57,366 nt of DNA from Dactylosporangium sp. AC04546. Lineage in GTDB: Bacteria; Actinomycetota; Actinomycetes; Mycobacteriales; Micromonosporaceae. Position 1 is the stretch's first letter. The number at the start of each line of letters is the position of its first letter. Under the pieces are notes generated by a model. That model did not search any database and was not told the DNA's origin. It worked only from the letters and a program-made list of their open reading frames with translations. Of the stretch, positions 24,390-32,387 are shown piece after piece. Where the stretch lies: the NCBI RefSeq assembly GCF_022095675.1, contig NZ_JAHYSG010000081.1, positions 1 to 57,366 on the forward strand, written 5' to 3'. A program made the position numbers and the translations under genes.

Positions 24390-25076
24390 TCACCGCCCGC
24401 CGGACGGGACCACCAGACCCGTCTCGTAGGCGGCCACGACGAGCTGGGCCCGGTCGCGGGCGCCGAACTTCGCCAGCAGGTGCGCGACGTGGGTGCGGAC
24501 CGTCCCGACGCCAAGGTGCAGCTGCCCGGCGATCTCGCCGTTGGACAGGCCGCGCGCGACCAGCGTCAGCACCTCCCGCTCCCGGTTCGTGACGCCGTCC
24601 AGCGCGGCGGCCGGCGCCGGGCCGGGCCGGCGCGCGAACTCGGCGATGAGCCGGCGGGTCACGCTCGGGGCGAGCAGCGCCTCGCCGGCCGCGACGACCC
24701 GCACCGCCGCGAGCAGGTCGGCCGGCGCGCTGTCCTTGAGCAGGAAGCCGCTCGCCCCGGCACGCAGCGCCCCGTAGACGTACGCGTCGAGGTCGAACAT
24801 GGTCAGCATGACGACCCGGACCCCGGCGTTGGCCGGGGCCGCGCAGATGCGCCGGGTCGCCTCGATCCCGTCGAGCTCCGGCATCTGGATGTCCATGAGC
24901 ACGACGTCGGGCCGCTCGCGCGCGGCCAGGTCGACCGCCTCGGCGCCGGTGCGGGCCTCGCCGACGACCGTGATGCCGGGGGCCGAGTCGAGCAGGTACC
25001 GGAAGCTGCCGCGCAGCAGCGCCTGGTCATCGGCGATGACCACCCGCACGCCGGGTGCGGCCGGGTCTGCGGTCAC
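24390..25076 (-). CDS. LuxR/NarL-type response regulator
   Basis: 228 residues from GTG 25076, overlapping the upstream kinase stop (GTGA). The receiver has VVIADDQALLRGSF, VVLMDIQMPELDG (phospho-Asp), LTMFDLDAYVYGAL and FLLKDSAPADLL. The HTH is VTNREREVLTLVARGLSNGEIAGQL. All receiver residues needed for phosphorylation are present, even though its cognate kinase gene lacks an H-box, so another kinase or a small phosphodonor may phosphorylate it. Confidence 0.94.
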   Translation of the reverse strand: MTADPAAPGVRVVIADDQALLRGSFRYLLDSAPGITVVGEARTGAEAVDLAARERPDVVLMDIQMPELDGIEATRRICAAPANAGVRVVMLTMFDLDAYVYGALRAGASGFLLKDSAPADLLAAVRVVAAGEALLAPSVTRRLIAEFARRPGPAPAAALDGVTNREREVLTLVARGLSNGEIAGQLHLGVGTVRTHVAHLLAKFGARDRAQLVVAAYETGLVVPSGGR

Positions 25077-26047
25077 AGCGGAATCCGGGCCCGGACCGCG
25101 AACCCGCCGCCGGGGCACGGGTCGGCGGCGAGCTCCCCGCCGTACATCATCACCCGCTCGCGCATGCCGCGCAGGCCGTGGCCGGGCTCACCGGCGGGCG
25201 CGCCGGAGCAGGGCGGGCCGTCGTCGACGATCTCGACCCGCAGCTCGTGACCGGACGCCTCGACGTCGACCCGGCAGGCGACCGGGCCGGCGTGCTTGAC
25301 GACGTTGGTCAGCGCCTCCTGCACGATGCGGTACACCGCGAGCTCGACACCCTCGGGGAGCGGCCGGTCGAGGTCGATCCTCGTCCGCACGGTCACCCCG
25401 GCCGCCGCCGCCCGCTCGACGAGGCCGGGCAGCGCCGAGAGCCCGGTCTTCGGGACGCCGTCGGGGCCGTCCTCGGCCCGCAGCACCTCCAGCAGCCGGC
25501 GGATCTCCGCGAGGGCCCCGCGGCTGGTGGCCTCGATGACCTGTAACGCCTCGCCGAGGCGGGCGTCACCGCCGCCGCCGGCCCGCCCGGCGATCCAGCC
25601 GCACACCATGACGGCCCAGCCGAACGGGATCAGCCCGGGGCCGTTCATCCACCAGTACGGCGTGGCGGAGCCCGACACGCCGAGCACCCCGGCCGCGCCG
25701 ACCGCGGCGAGGCCGGTGAACAGCGTCCAGCGGTGCCCGGGCCGCTCCAGCGCCACCGTATACAGCACGAAGGCGGCCGCCAGGAACGAGTCCTTCGCGG
25801 TGTTGACGAACAACGACAGCAGCGACACGGCCAGGACCACGCAGTAGACCCCGACCGGGTGGCGGCGTCGCAGCGCCAGCGGCAGCCCGACGCCGGCCGC
25901 GACGAGACAGCGCACCCAGACGGGCGCGTCGACCGCCGTGGTGGCCGTCGCCGGCTGCGCGAGCGTCAGCAGCACCAGCACCGCGGTGACGGCGGCCGCC
26001 ACGGCGACGTCGAGCGCCGGCAGCCGCTTCACCCCCGAATCCGCCAC
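25073..26047 (-). CDS. histidine kinase-like protein lacking the phospho-acceptor H-box
   Basis: 324 residues. The N-terminal half has about five TM helices (VAAAVTAVLVLLTLAQP, LVAAGVGLPLALRRRHP, YCVVLAVSLLSLFV and others). The usual next block, ~45 residues holding ARIARELHD-type sequence with the phosphorylated His, is absent: VCGWIAGRAGGGG runs straight into DARLGEALQVIEATSRGALAEIRRLLEVLR. The ATPase domain is intact (YRIVQEALTNVVKHAG N-box, VEIVDDGPP, GHGLRGMRERV). Only six codons separate the two blocks, so no alternative frame hides the missing piece. It may be a dead kinase, or a phosphatase or allosteric partner. Confidence 0.9.
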   Translation of the reverse strand: MADSGVKRLPALDVAVAAAVTAVLVLLTLAQPATATTAVDAPVWVRCLVAAGVGLPLALRRRHPVGVYCVVLAVSLLSLFVNTAKDSFLAAAFVLYTVALERPGHRWTLFTGLAAVGAAGVLGVSGSATPYWWMNGPGLIPFGWAVMVCGWIAGRAGGGGDARLGEALQVIEATSRGALAEIRRLLEVLRAEDGPDGVPKTGLSALPGLVERAAAAGVTVRTRIDLDRPLPEGVELAVYRIVQEALTNVVKHAGPVACRVDVEASGHELRVEIVDDGPPCSGAPAGEPGHGLRGMRERVMMYGGELAADPCPGGGFAVRARIPL

Positions 26048-26150
26048 ACCCAGACTCTAGGCGAGGGGCGTACCACCCCGCCTCTGCCGCGAGGCAGAGC
26101 CGCGATGTGGGCCCACAGGCAGACGCGCCGGGGCGGGCGCCCGCGAGACA

Positions 26151-27083
26151 GTGGCGGACGTGATCGAAGTGTCGACATTGACCAAGCGGTACGGGCCCAC
26201 GCTCGCCGTCGACGAGCTGTCGTTCCGGGTCGAGCCGGGCCTCGTCACCGGCTTCCTCGGCCCCAACGGCGCCGGCAAGTCCACGACCATGCGCGTCCTG
26301 CTCGGCCTCGACGCGCCGACGTCGGGCCGCGCGCTCATCGACGGGCAGCGCTACGCCACGCTCCGCCACCCGCTGCGGCGGGTCGGCGCCCTGCTCGACC
26401 CCGACGCCGTGCAGGGCGGCCGGTCGGCCCGCAACCACCTGCGCTGGCTGGCCCGCACCAACCGCATCGGCGCCGACCGGGTGGACGCCGTCCTGGAGCA
26501 GGTCGGCCTGGCCGGCGTCGCGCACCGGCGGGCCGGCGGGTTCTCCCTCGGCATGCGCCAGCGGCTCGGCCTGGCCGCCGCACTGCTCGGCGACCCCGCG
26601 GTGCTGGTGCTCGACGAGCCGGTCAACGGCCTCGACCCGGAGGGCGTGCGATGGATCCGCACGCTGCTGCGCGGCCTGGCCGCCGACGGCCGCACCGTGC
26701 TGATCTCCAGCCACCTCATGAGCGAGATGGAGCTGACCGCCGACCGGCTGGTCATCATCGGCCGGGGCCGGCTCATCGCCGACACCACCGTGCGGGAACT
26801 GGCCGACCGGTTCGGGCAGGGCGTGCACGTGCGCTCGGCCCGCGACGCCGAGCTGGCCGCGCTGCTCAGCGCGGCCGGCGCGACGGTCGCCGACGAGCCC
26901 GGCGGCGGCATCCTCGTGCGGGGCCTCGAACCGACCCGGATCGGCGACCTGGCCGCCCGCAACGGCGTGGCCATCTATACGGCGGCGGCGCGCACGGTGT
27001 CGCTGGAGGACGCGTACCTCCAGCTGACCGCCGGCCACTCACTGCGCGGCGACAACGACGAGATGCTGGAGGTGCGCTCATGA
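26151..27083 (+). CDS. ABC transporter ATP-binding protein
   Basis: 310 residues from GTG 26151 (a second GTG at 26160 is possible). Walker A FLGPNGAGKSTT, signature FSLGMRQRLGLAAAL and Walker B VLVLDEPVNGLDP, followed by the H-loop SSHLMSEME. The ~80-residue C-terminal extension is typical of DrrA/BcrA-type exporters. It is divergent from the H-box-less kinase operon and coupled to the permease by an ATGA overlap. Antibiotic or lipid export, regulated by the adjacent two-component pair, is the usual arrangement. Confidence 0.93.
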   Translation: MADVIEVSTLTKRYGPTLAVDELSFRVEPGLVTGFLGPNGAGKSTTMRVLLGLDAPTSGRALIDGQRYATLRHPLRRVGALLDPDAVQGGRSARNHLRWLARTNRIGADRVDAVLEQVGLAGVAHRRAGGFSLGMRQRLGLAAALLGDPAVLVLDEPVNGLDPEGVRWIRTLLRGLAADGRTVLISSHLMSEMELTADRLVIIGRGRLIADTTVRELADRFGQGVHVRSARDAELAALLSAAGATVADEPGGGILVRGLEPTRIGDLAARNGVAIYTAAARTVSLEDAYLQLTAGHSLRGDNDEMLEVRS

Positions 27084-27850
27084 CGGACGTGGTGGCGGCC
27101 GAGTGGCTCAAGCTGCGCTCGGTGCGCTCGACCTGGTGGGTGATGCTCGCCGCGGTCGCGGTGCTGCTCCTGTCGCTGTTCATGGTCTGGGGCGGCGTCA
27201 ACGCCTGGGACAACCTGCCCGCCGACGCGAAGGAACGGTGGAACGACGGCGCGCCCAGCGAGCAGGACGTCCTGCCGTTCGCCCAGCTGTGCCTGGCGGT
27301 GCTGGCCGTGCTCGCGGTCGGCGGGGAGTACGGCTCGCGGATGATCCGCGGCACCGTCGTCGCGGTGCCCCGCCGCGGCCGGATCCTCGCCGCCAAGGCG
27401 GTGGTGACCGGCGCGGTCGCGCTGGTCTGCGGCGAGCTGATCGTGTTCGTCACGTTCTTCGCCGACCGGGCGATCGTCGGCGACCGGCCGATCCGCGGGC
27501 ACAGCCGGCCCGACGTCGCCGACGCGGTGCCGACCCTGCTCGTGCTGGGCGCCTCGGTGCTGCTCGTCGCCGTCGTCGCGGCCGGCATCGCGTTCACGCT
27601 GCGCTCCACCGCCGGTGCGGTCGGCACCGTCGTCGGGCTGCTGTTCGTCCTGCCGGTGCTCACCCAGTTCCTGCCCGCGCCGTGGGACGCCCGGGTCAGC
27701 GCGGTGCTGCTGCCGAGCCTGCCGGCGCAGCTCGCCGACGCGGCGAGCCGCCAGGTGCTGGCGCCGTGGGCGGCCGGTGTCGTCGCCCTGGCCTACCTGG
27801 TGCTGGCCCTGGTGCCCGGCTACCTGGTCCTCACCCGCCGCGACGCCTGA
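27080..27850 (+). CDS. ABC-2 type permease
   Basis: 256 residues from ATG 27080. It begins VVAAEWLKLRSVRSTWW, the classical opening of ABC-2 permeases, with six hydrophobic helices (VMLAAVAVLLLSLFMVWGG, AVLAVLAVGGEYGSRMIRGTV, LVCGELIVFVTFF, VLLVAVVAAGIAFTL, GTVVGLLFVLPVL, GVVALAYLVLALVPGYLV). It pairs with the ATPase upstream and is followed by a strong bidirectional terminator. Confidence 0.92.
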   Translation: MTDVVAAEWLKLRSVRSTWWVMLAAVAVLLLSLFMVWGGVNAWDNLPADAKERWNDGAPSEQDVLPFAQLCLAVLAVLAVGGEYGSRMIRGTVVAVPRRGRILAAKAVVTGAVALVCGELIVFVTFFADRAIVGDRPIRGHSRPDVADAVPTLLVLGASVLLVAVVAAGIAFTLRSTAGAVGTVVGLLFVLPVLTQFLPAPWDARVSAVLLPSLPAQLADAASRQVLAPWAAGVVALAYLVLALVPGYLVLTRRDA

Positions 27851-27862
27851 TCGCCCGAACCC

Positions 27863-27895
27863 GCCGGGCACGGCCCTCGACGGGCCGTGCCCGGC
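27863..27895. terminator. bidirectional hairpin terminator
   Basis: 14-bp perfect stem (GCCGGGCACGGCCC / GGGCCGTGCCCGGC) with a TCGAC loop, between the convergent permease and Tat-protein genes. Confidence 0.85.
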
Positions 27896-27901
27896 ACCCG
27901 G

Positions 27902-28720
27902 TCAGGACTCGACGGGGAACGGCCCCGACCACGGGTAGGGGAACGACTGGAAGGCGGCGTCCAGCCGCTGCGGGGTGCGCGGCAGCCACTCGCGGGCGAG
28001 GTCGCGCACCTGGCCCTCGGGCAGCGGCGGGTTGACGGTGCGCAGCTGCGGCAGCGCGACCGACTGCACCGCCCAGCCGAAGCCGATGAGCGGGTCGATC
28101 TCCCGCCAGCGGCCGCCGTCGATGCCGAGCAGCATCATCGAGCGGGCGTAGACGTGCCACACGTGGTACGCCACGACGCCGTCCATCGTGTGCACCTCCA
28201 GCTCGACGTTCGCCCGCCGCGGGTCGAACAGCAGGCCCTGCGCGAACGCCGCGAACGCGGAGACGAGCCGCGGGTCGTGCCGGCGGAAGAACGCGTCGAA
28301 GACCCCCAGCTCGGTGCGCGACACCACCCGCAGCGGGTCACGCACCGGCGCCAGGAAGCGCGCGAACGTGTGCGGGTAGCCGGGCGCGCGGACGTGCTCC
28401 AGCCAGCGTTCGAGGATCGCGAACAGGTTGCCCCCGACGTGGGCGGAGATCTGCCCGTTCGCCTCCAGCAGCTCGGGGGAGGGCCGGTACCCGACGGCCT
28501 CGTCGAACTGGTACCAGAACTCGTTGAGGTAGCGGTCGCCCTGCATCCCCGGCACCGGCGGCAGTCCCGGCGCCGCCGCTGCTGCCGGCGCCGTCCACAG
28601 CCCGCCCAGTGCCGTCCCCGCCAGCGCCGTGGCGGCCAGTCCCAGCGCGCCGCGCCGGCTGATCCGGTGCGCGCGCTCCGTCATGGTCCCGGTCATGGTC
28701 CCCGTCATGGTCTCGGTCAT
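27902..28720 (-). CDS. Tat-exported protein of unknown function, paralog A (lasso cluster flank)
   Basis: 272 residues from the farthest of four in-frame ATGs (28720, 28708, 28696, 28684), spaced by 12-bp repeats; the true start is uncertain. The Tat motif ISRRGALGLAATALAGTA ends at an AAAAA cleavage region, so the mature protein is extracytoplasmic. The mature part shares GDR.xNEFWYQFDEA, YRRHDPRLVSAFA.FAQG-like, HTMDG, WHV and VNPPLP blocks with the gene at 34024-34800. The conserved His/Asp/Arg residues could bind a metal or be catalytic. I do not recognise the family. It is divergent from the lasso precursor, so it may share control with the cluster. Confidence 0.8.
   Translation of the reverse strand: MTETMTGTMTGTMTERAHRISRRGALGLAATALAGTALGGLWTAPAAAAAPGLPPVPGMQGDRYLNEFWYQFDEAVGYRPSPELLEANGQISAHVGGNLFAILERWLEHVRAPGYPHTFARFLAPVRDPLRVVSRTELGVFDAFFRRHDPRLVSAFAAFAQGLLFDPRRANVELEVHTMDGVVAYHVWHVYARSMMLLGIDGGRWREIDPLIGFGWAVQSVALPQLRTVNPPLPEGQVRDLAREWLPRTPQRLDAAFQSFPYPWSGPFPVES
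28682..28720 (-). repeat. 12-bp tandem repeats encoding alternative starts
   Basis: Three full 12-bp units plus a partial one, each containing an in-frame ATG (protein: four MTxT/MTER units). Changes in copy number would alter only the N-region ahead of the twin-arginine motif. Confidence 0.75.
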
Positions 28721-28741
28721 GGACGGCAGGCTACGAACGGC

Positions 28742-28815
28742 ATCTATACAAATCCTGTACGGGACCGGACCGGGACCGCGTGCCCTGTGGCCCGGGACCC
28801 CGGGCGCCATAGCGT
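28742..28815. promoter_or_regulatory. divergent promoter region of lasso precursor and Tat protein
   Basis: TATAGAT on the minus strand (28742-28748) is a good -10 for the Tat gene (start 22 nt on). TAGCGT on the plus strand (28810-28815) is a candidate -10 for the precursor, with an ~80-nt leader. The -35 boxes are weak, which fits activator-dependent (SARP) control. No clear heptameric SARP repeats were found. Confidence 0.3.
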
Positions 28816-28898
28816 TCAGCCCGTCCGGTGGGCCGGGGCATCGCCGGCGTCCCACGGCCCATACCGCCACTGCCCTTGAGAAGGGGGTGTCATCAAGC

Positions 28899-29021
28899 AT
28901 GGCTACCACGTACATCGCGCCCGCGCTGGTCGAGATCGGCAACTTCAACGAGCTCACCATGGGCCTCTGGAGCGGCTGCCCGCGCGACTGGTTCAACGGT
29001 CTCGCCTGGATCGGCTGCTGA
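28899..29021 (+). CDS. class III lasso peptide precursor
   Basis: 40 residues from ATG 28899, with AAGGGGG upstream at 28881-28887. The 21-residue leader carries the YxxPxLxxxGxF recognition signature (YIAPALVEIGNF) and Thr at position -2. The core is GLWSGCPRDWFNGLAWIGC: Gly1 and Asp9 can form a 9-residue macrolactam, and Cys6 and Cys19 a disulfide tying the tail to the ring. From memory, BI-32169 (GLPWGCPSDIPGWNTPWAC), the class III founder, has the same length and the same G1, L2, G5, C6, P7, D9 and C19. The cyclase, RRE and peptidase genes follow directly. Confidence 0.95.
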   Translation: MATTYIAPALVEIGNFNELTMGLWSGCPRDWFNGLAWIGC

Positions 29022-29031
29022 TCGGCTGCTG
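29010..29031 (+). repeat. 11-bp tandem duplication at precursor 3' end
   Basis: ATCGGCTGCTG occurs twice in a row. The first copy encodes the last core residues I-G-C and the stop; the second lies just beyond the stop. Confidence 0.85.
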
Positions 29032-29041
29032 ATCATCTGAT

Positions 29042-29102
29042 CCCTGCACCAGGGCGGTGGTGGAGCGGGCGACGCGCCGACGGCGCCCGGCCACCACCGC
29101 CC
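29042..29102 (+). promoter_or_regulatory. nested hairpin between precursor and cyclase (attenuator/processing element)
   Basis: A small CCCTG/CAGGG hairpin (29042-29054) overlaps the start of a large one. The large hairpin has a perfect 12-bp stem, GGGCGGTGGTGG (29052-29063) and CCACCACCGCCC (29091-29102), whose loop can pair further (GGGCG/CGCCC). It would limit readthrough into the biosynthetic genes and stabilise the precursor mRNA, giving excess substrate. Confidence 0.6.
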
Positions 29103-29123
29103 CCAGACCGCCGAGGGGCCCCG

Positions 29124-30962
29124 ATGACGTTCGTGATCCTGCCCGACACACCGGCCGCCGCCGCGCTCGCCGAGCCGGTGGAGGAGCCGGTCCTGCGGTA
29201 CGCCTCCGGCCGGCCCTGGATCGTGGGGCCCGGCGGCACCGCCGCGCGGGTCGTCACCGCCGGCGACCGCCGGCTCGCGATCATCGGCCCGGCCGGCCCG
29301 GGCCCCGACCCCGAGGCGGCGCTGCGCCGCGCGGGCGGCCCGCACGACCTCGACGAGCTGGCCCGGGCCACGCCCGGCAGCTTCCACCTCGTCGCCGCCC
29401 TCGACGGGCGGATCCGGGTCCAGGGCACCCTGTCGACCGACCGGACCGTCTACCACGCCCGCGTCGGCGGTGTGCCCGTCGCCGCGAGCGGCCCCGCGGC
29501 CCTGGCCCGGCTGGTGGGCGCCGGCGTCGACCCCGACGCCCTGGCGCTGCGGCTGCTGTCGCCCGGCGCGCCGTGGCCGCTCGCCCACCGGCCCGTGTGG
29601 TCCGGCGTGTCCGCCGTGCCCGCCGGCCACTGGCTCGACCTCGGCCCCGCGACGGCCCGGACCGTGCCGTGGTGGCGCCCGCCGGCCGCGGAACTGCCGC
29701 TCGCCGACGCCGCCCCGGCGATCCGCGACGCGCTGCTCGCCGCCGTCGCCGCCCGCACCGGCGGTGTCGGCGGTGCCGGCGGTGTCAGCGGTGTCAGCCG
29801 GACCGGCGCCGACCTCTCCGGCGGCCTCGACTCGACCACCCTGTGCTTCGCGGCCGCCGCCGCCGGCGCCGACCTGGTGACCGCCCACTGGCGTCCCCTC
29901 GACCCGGCCAACGACGACGCCGAGTGGGCCGACCGCGCCGCCGCCCTGCTGCCCGGCGCCGAGCACCTGGTGATCGCGGCCGCGGCGGGGCCGGCCTGGT
30001 TCGCCACCGGCGCCCCGCCAACCGACGCCGAGCAGCCACCGCCGTGGGGCCGCACCCTTGGGCGGGTCGAGCACGTCACCCGCGCGGTGGCGGCGGCCGG
30101 CGCCCGGCGCCACCTCGCCGGCGTCGGCGGCGACGAGCTCTTCGGCATCACACCCGCCTACGTGTGGTCCCTCGCCCGGCGGTACCCCCGGCGCGGCCTG
30201 CCGATGGTGCACCGCATCCGGGTCCTCAACCGCTGGCCGCTCGGCCGCACCATGCGCGCCGTCGCCGACGGGCGGTCGTTCGCCGCCGCGCTCGACGACG
30301 TCGCGCGCCGCCTGACCGACCCGCCCGACGGCATCCTCGACCCGCCGCTGGGCTGGCTGAGCGGCGTGCGCATGCCGCCCTGGGCCACGCCCGACGCCGT
30401 GGCCACCGCGCGCCGGCTGCTGCGCGCGGCCGCCGCCGAGCGGCCCGAACCGCTCGATCCCGACCGGGTGCAGCACCAGATCCTCGAGGCCGTCGTGCTC
30501 AGCGGCGACGCCGTGCGGCAGGTCCGCGCCGCCTACCGCGGCCTCGGCGCCGAGTGGGAGGCGCCACTGCTCGACGCGGCGGTGGTCGCGGCGGCGCTGT
30601 CGGTGCGCCTGCCCGACCGGGTCGCGGCCGGGCGGTACAAACCCGTCCTCACCGCCGCCGTGCGAGGGATCGTGCCCGACGCGGTGCTCGCCCGCCGCAG
30701 CAAGGGCGACTTCGGCGCCGAGGCCTACGCGGGCCTGCGGGAGAACCGCGACGCGCTGCTGGAGCGCTGCGACGACCTGCACCTGGCCCGCGCGGGCCTG
30801 GTCGACCCGGACGCGCTGCGCGCGGCGCTGCTCACCCCGATGCCCGACGCGCGGCAGCTGACCCCGTTCGAGAACACGTTCGCGTGCGAGGCGTGGCTGC
30901 GCGCGCAGGCACACCAACCGGTTGGAGGAAGCTCGTGGCGCTCGTACTCGCACCCGACGTGA
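29124..30962 (+). CDS. lasso cyclase (asparagine synthetase-like macrolactam synthetase)
   Basis: 612 residues from ATG 29124. The N-terminal ~200 residues resemble the glutaminase domain of AsnB but lack the catalytic Cys2 (starts MTFVIL), as lasso cyclases do. The synthetase domain has the ATP-binding SGGLDSTTL near 231, GVGGDELFG near 334 and KGDFGAEAYAGLRE toward the end. It adenylates the core Asp9 carboxylate and joins it to Gly1. Just before SGGLDS is a low-complexity GGVGGAGGVSGVS stretch encoded by short repeats. The stop overlaps the RRE gene by 28 bp. Confidence 0.94.
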   Translation: MTFVILPDTPAAAALAEPVEEPVLRYASGRPWIVGPGGTAARVVTAGDRRLAIIGPAGPGPDPEAALRRAGGPHDLDELARATPGSFHLVAALDGRIRVQGTLSTDRTVYHARVGGVPVAASGPAALARLVGAGVDPDALALRLLSPGAPWPLAHRPVWSGVSAVPAGHWLDLGPATARTVPWWRPPAAELPLADAAPAIRDALLAAVAARTGGVGGAGGVSGVSRTGADLSGGLDSTTLCFAAAAAGADLVTAHWRPLDPANDDAEWADRAAALLPGAEHLVIAAAAGPAWFATGAPPTDAEQPPPWGRTLGRVEHVTRAVAAAGARRHLAGVGGDELFGITPAYVWSLARRYPRRGLPMVHRIRVLNRWPLGRTMRAVADGRSFAAALDDVARRLTDPPDGILDPPLGWLSGVRMPPWATPDAVATARRLLRAAAAERPEPLDPDRVQHQILEAVVLSGDAVRQVRAAYRGLGAEWEAPLLDAAVVAAALSVRLPDRVAAGRYKPVLTAAVRGIVPDAVLARRSKGDFGAEAYAGLRENRDALLERCDDLHLARAGLVDPDALRAALLTPMPDARQLTPFENTFACEAWLRAQAHQPVGGSSWRSYSHPT

Positions 30963-31210
30963 CCACCACGGCCGTCGAGGACGGCCTCGTCCTGCTCGAC
31001 CAGCGCAGCGGACGGTACTGGCAGCTCAACGGGTCCGGCGCGCTCACCCTGCGCCGCCTGCTCGACGGCGCCGCCCCCGCCGACGTCGCCGACGAGCTCG
31101 CCGGGGACGCCGGGGAGGTGCGGGCCCGGGCGCTCGGCGACGTCGAGACGCTCGTCGCCGCGCTGTGCCGGGCCGGGCTCCTGCGCGACGAGGGCGGGGC
31201 GGCGGCATGA
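30935..31210 (+). CDS. lasso RRE protein (B1, PqqD-like leader-binding)
   Basis: 91 residues from GTG 30935, with TTGGAGGAAG before it. The PqqD-like fold is visible in VEDGLVLLDQRSGRYWQLNGSGALTLRRLLDGA, where the three-stranded sheet binds the leader, followed by helices to LCRAGLLRDEG. It is expected to bind the YxxP leader motif and deliver the precursor to the B2 peptidase. It is a stand-alone B1, as in actinobacterial clusters with split B proteins. The stop overlaps B2 (ATGA). Confidence 0.93.
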   Translation: MALVLAPDVTTTAVEDGLVLLDQRSGRYWQLNGSGALTLRRLLDGAAPADVADELAGDAGEVRARALGDVETLVAALCRAGLLRDEGGAAA

Positions 31211-31635
31211 CCGTGCCCATGACCGCCGACGCGCCGGTGCGGCTGCGCCTGCGCCGCCGGCTCGCCGCCCGGTCCGCCGCCGGCGCCGCCCGGCTGCTCA
31301 TCCTGCTGCCGCCGGCCCGGCTGGCCCGGGTCCTGCGGCTGGCCCGCCGCGGCGCCCGCCCGGCGACGCGGGAGGCGGCGCTCGCGGCCCGGCAGGCCGT
31401 TGTCAGCGTCAGCGTGCGCTGCGCCGGGCAGGGCTGCCTGCAGCGGTCGGTCGCGGCGGCGCTGCTGTGCCGGGCCGGTGGCGGGTGGCCCGACTGGTGC
31501 ACCGGCTTCCGGACCCAGCCGTTCCGGGCCCACGCCTGGATCGAGGCCGGCGGGGCCGCGGTCGGCGAGTTCGAGGACATGACGCGGTACCACACCGTGC
31601 TCGCCGTGCGGCACGAGTCCGGACGGCCGGCATGA
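31207..31635 (+). CDS. lasso leader peptidase (B2, transglutaminase-like)
   Basis: 142 residues. The Cys protease core has C77 in GQGCLQRSVAAALLCRAGG, H109 in FRAHAWIEAGG and an acidic residue at about 124 (EFEDM), the Cys-His-Asp set of lasso B2 proteins. It is expected to cut between Met21 and Gly1 of the precursor. The first 45 residues are Arg-rich and hydrophobic (ARLLILLPPARLARVL) and may associate with the membrane or with B1. It is coupled by ATGA overlaps on both sides. Confidence 0.93.
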   Translation: MTVPMTADAPVRLRLRRRLAARSAAGAARLLILLPPARLARVLRLARRGARPATREAALAARQAVVSVSVRCAGQGCLQRSVAAALLCRAGGGWPDWCTGFRTQPFRAHAWIEAGGAAVGEFEDMTRYHTVLAVRHESGRPA

Positions 31636-32378
31636 GCGCGGCGGCCGTCCACACCGACGGCCTGCGCAAGCAGTACGGGCCGGCCACCGCCGTCGAGGCG
31701 CTCGACCTGTGCGTCGAGGCCGGCGAGATCTACGGCTTCCTCGGGCCGAACGGCGCCGGCAAGAGCACCACCATCGGCATGCTCTGCACCCTGCTGCGCC
31801 CCACCGCCGGCGAGGCCCTCGTCGCCGGGCACGACGTGCGCCGCGCGCCGGACGCGGTACGGCGCAGCATCGGCCTGGTCTTCCAGGAGTCGACCCTCGA
31901 CGGTGACCTCACCGCCGAGGAGAACCTGCGCTTCCAGGCCGAGCTGTTCGGCGTACCGCGGCGCCGGGCCCGCCCGGCGATCAGCGCCGCGCTGGAGCTC
32001 GTCGACCTCGCCGACCGGCGCGGCACCCCGGTGCGCGCGTTCTCCGGCGGCATGCGCCGCCGCCTGGAGATCGTGCGGGGCCTGCTGCACACGCCCCGGG
32101 TGCTGTTCCTCGACGAGCCGACGACCGGCCTCGACCCGCAGACCCGCGCGGCGATCTGGGCCTACCTGCACCGCATCCGCGACGAGCACGGCGTCACCGT
32201 TTTCCTCACCACGCACCATCTGGAGGAGGCCGAGCACTGCGACCGCGTCGGCATCATCGACCGTGGCGAGCTGCTCGTGGAGGGCCCGCCCGCGGTGCTC
32301 AAGGACGAGCTCGCCGCCGCCACGCTCGACGAGGTCTTCCTGCACCACACCGGCCACGCGATCCGCGACGAGGACTAG
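31632..32378 (+). CDS. ABC exporter ATP-binding protein of lasso cluster
   Basis: 248 residues. Walker A FLGPNGAGKSTT, signature FSGGMRRRLEIVRGLL, Walker B VLFLDEPTTGLDP and H-loop TTHHLEEAEHCDRVGIID. It is the DrrA/NodI-like ABC-2 partner. It probably drives export of the mature lasso peptide and gives self-protection. The ATGA overlap with B2 and the 9-bp gap to the permease show one operon. Confidence 0.94.
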   Translation: MSAAAVHTDGLRKQYGPATAVEALDLCVEAGEIYGFLGPNGAGKSTTIGMLCTLLRPTAGEALVAGHDVRRAPDAVRRSIGLVFQESTLDGDLTAEENLRFQAELFGVPRRRARPAISAALELVDLADRRGTPVRAFSGGMRRRLEIVRGLLHTPRVLFLDEPTTGLDPQTRAAIWAYLHRIRDEHGVTVFLTTHHLEEAEHCDRVGIIDRGELLVEGPPAVLKDELAAATLDEVFLHHTGHAIRDED

Positions 32379-32387
32379 GAGCCACCC

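Noticed and set aside
27902..28720. Tyrosinase cofactor or rubber-oxygenase (DUF2236) identity for the Tat-exported paralogs
   Set aside because: The size is wrong for tyrosinase cofactors and the characteristic DUF2236 motifs are absent; the shared His blocks do not match either family.
28899..29021. Lanthipeptide or class II lasso precursor
   Set aside because: No lanthionine synthetase is nearby; the asparagine-synthetase-like cyclase, RRE and B2 peptidase define a lasso cluster, and two Cys placed at 6 and 19 point to class III rather than class II.
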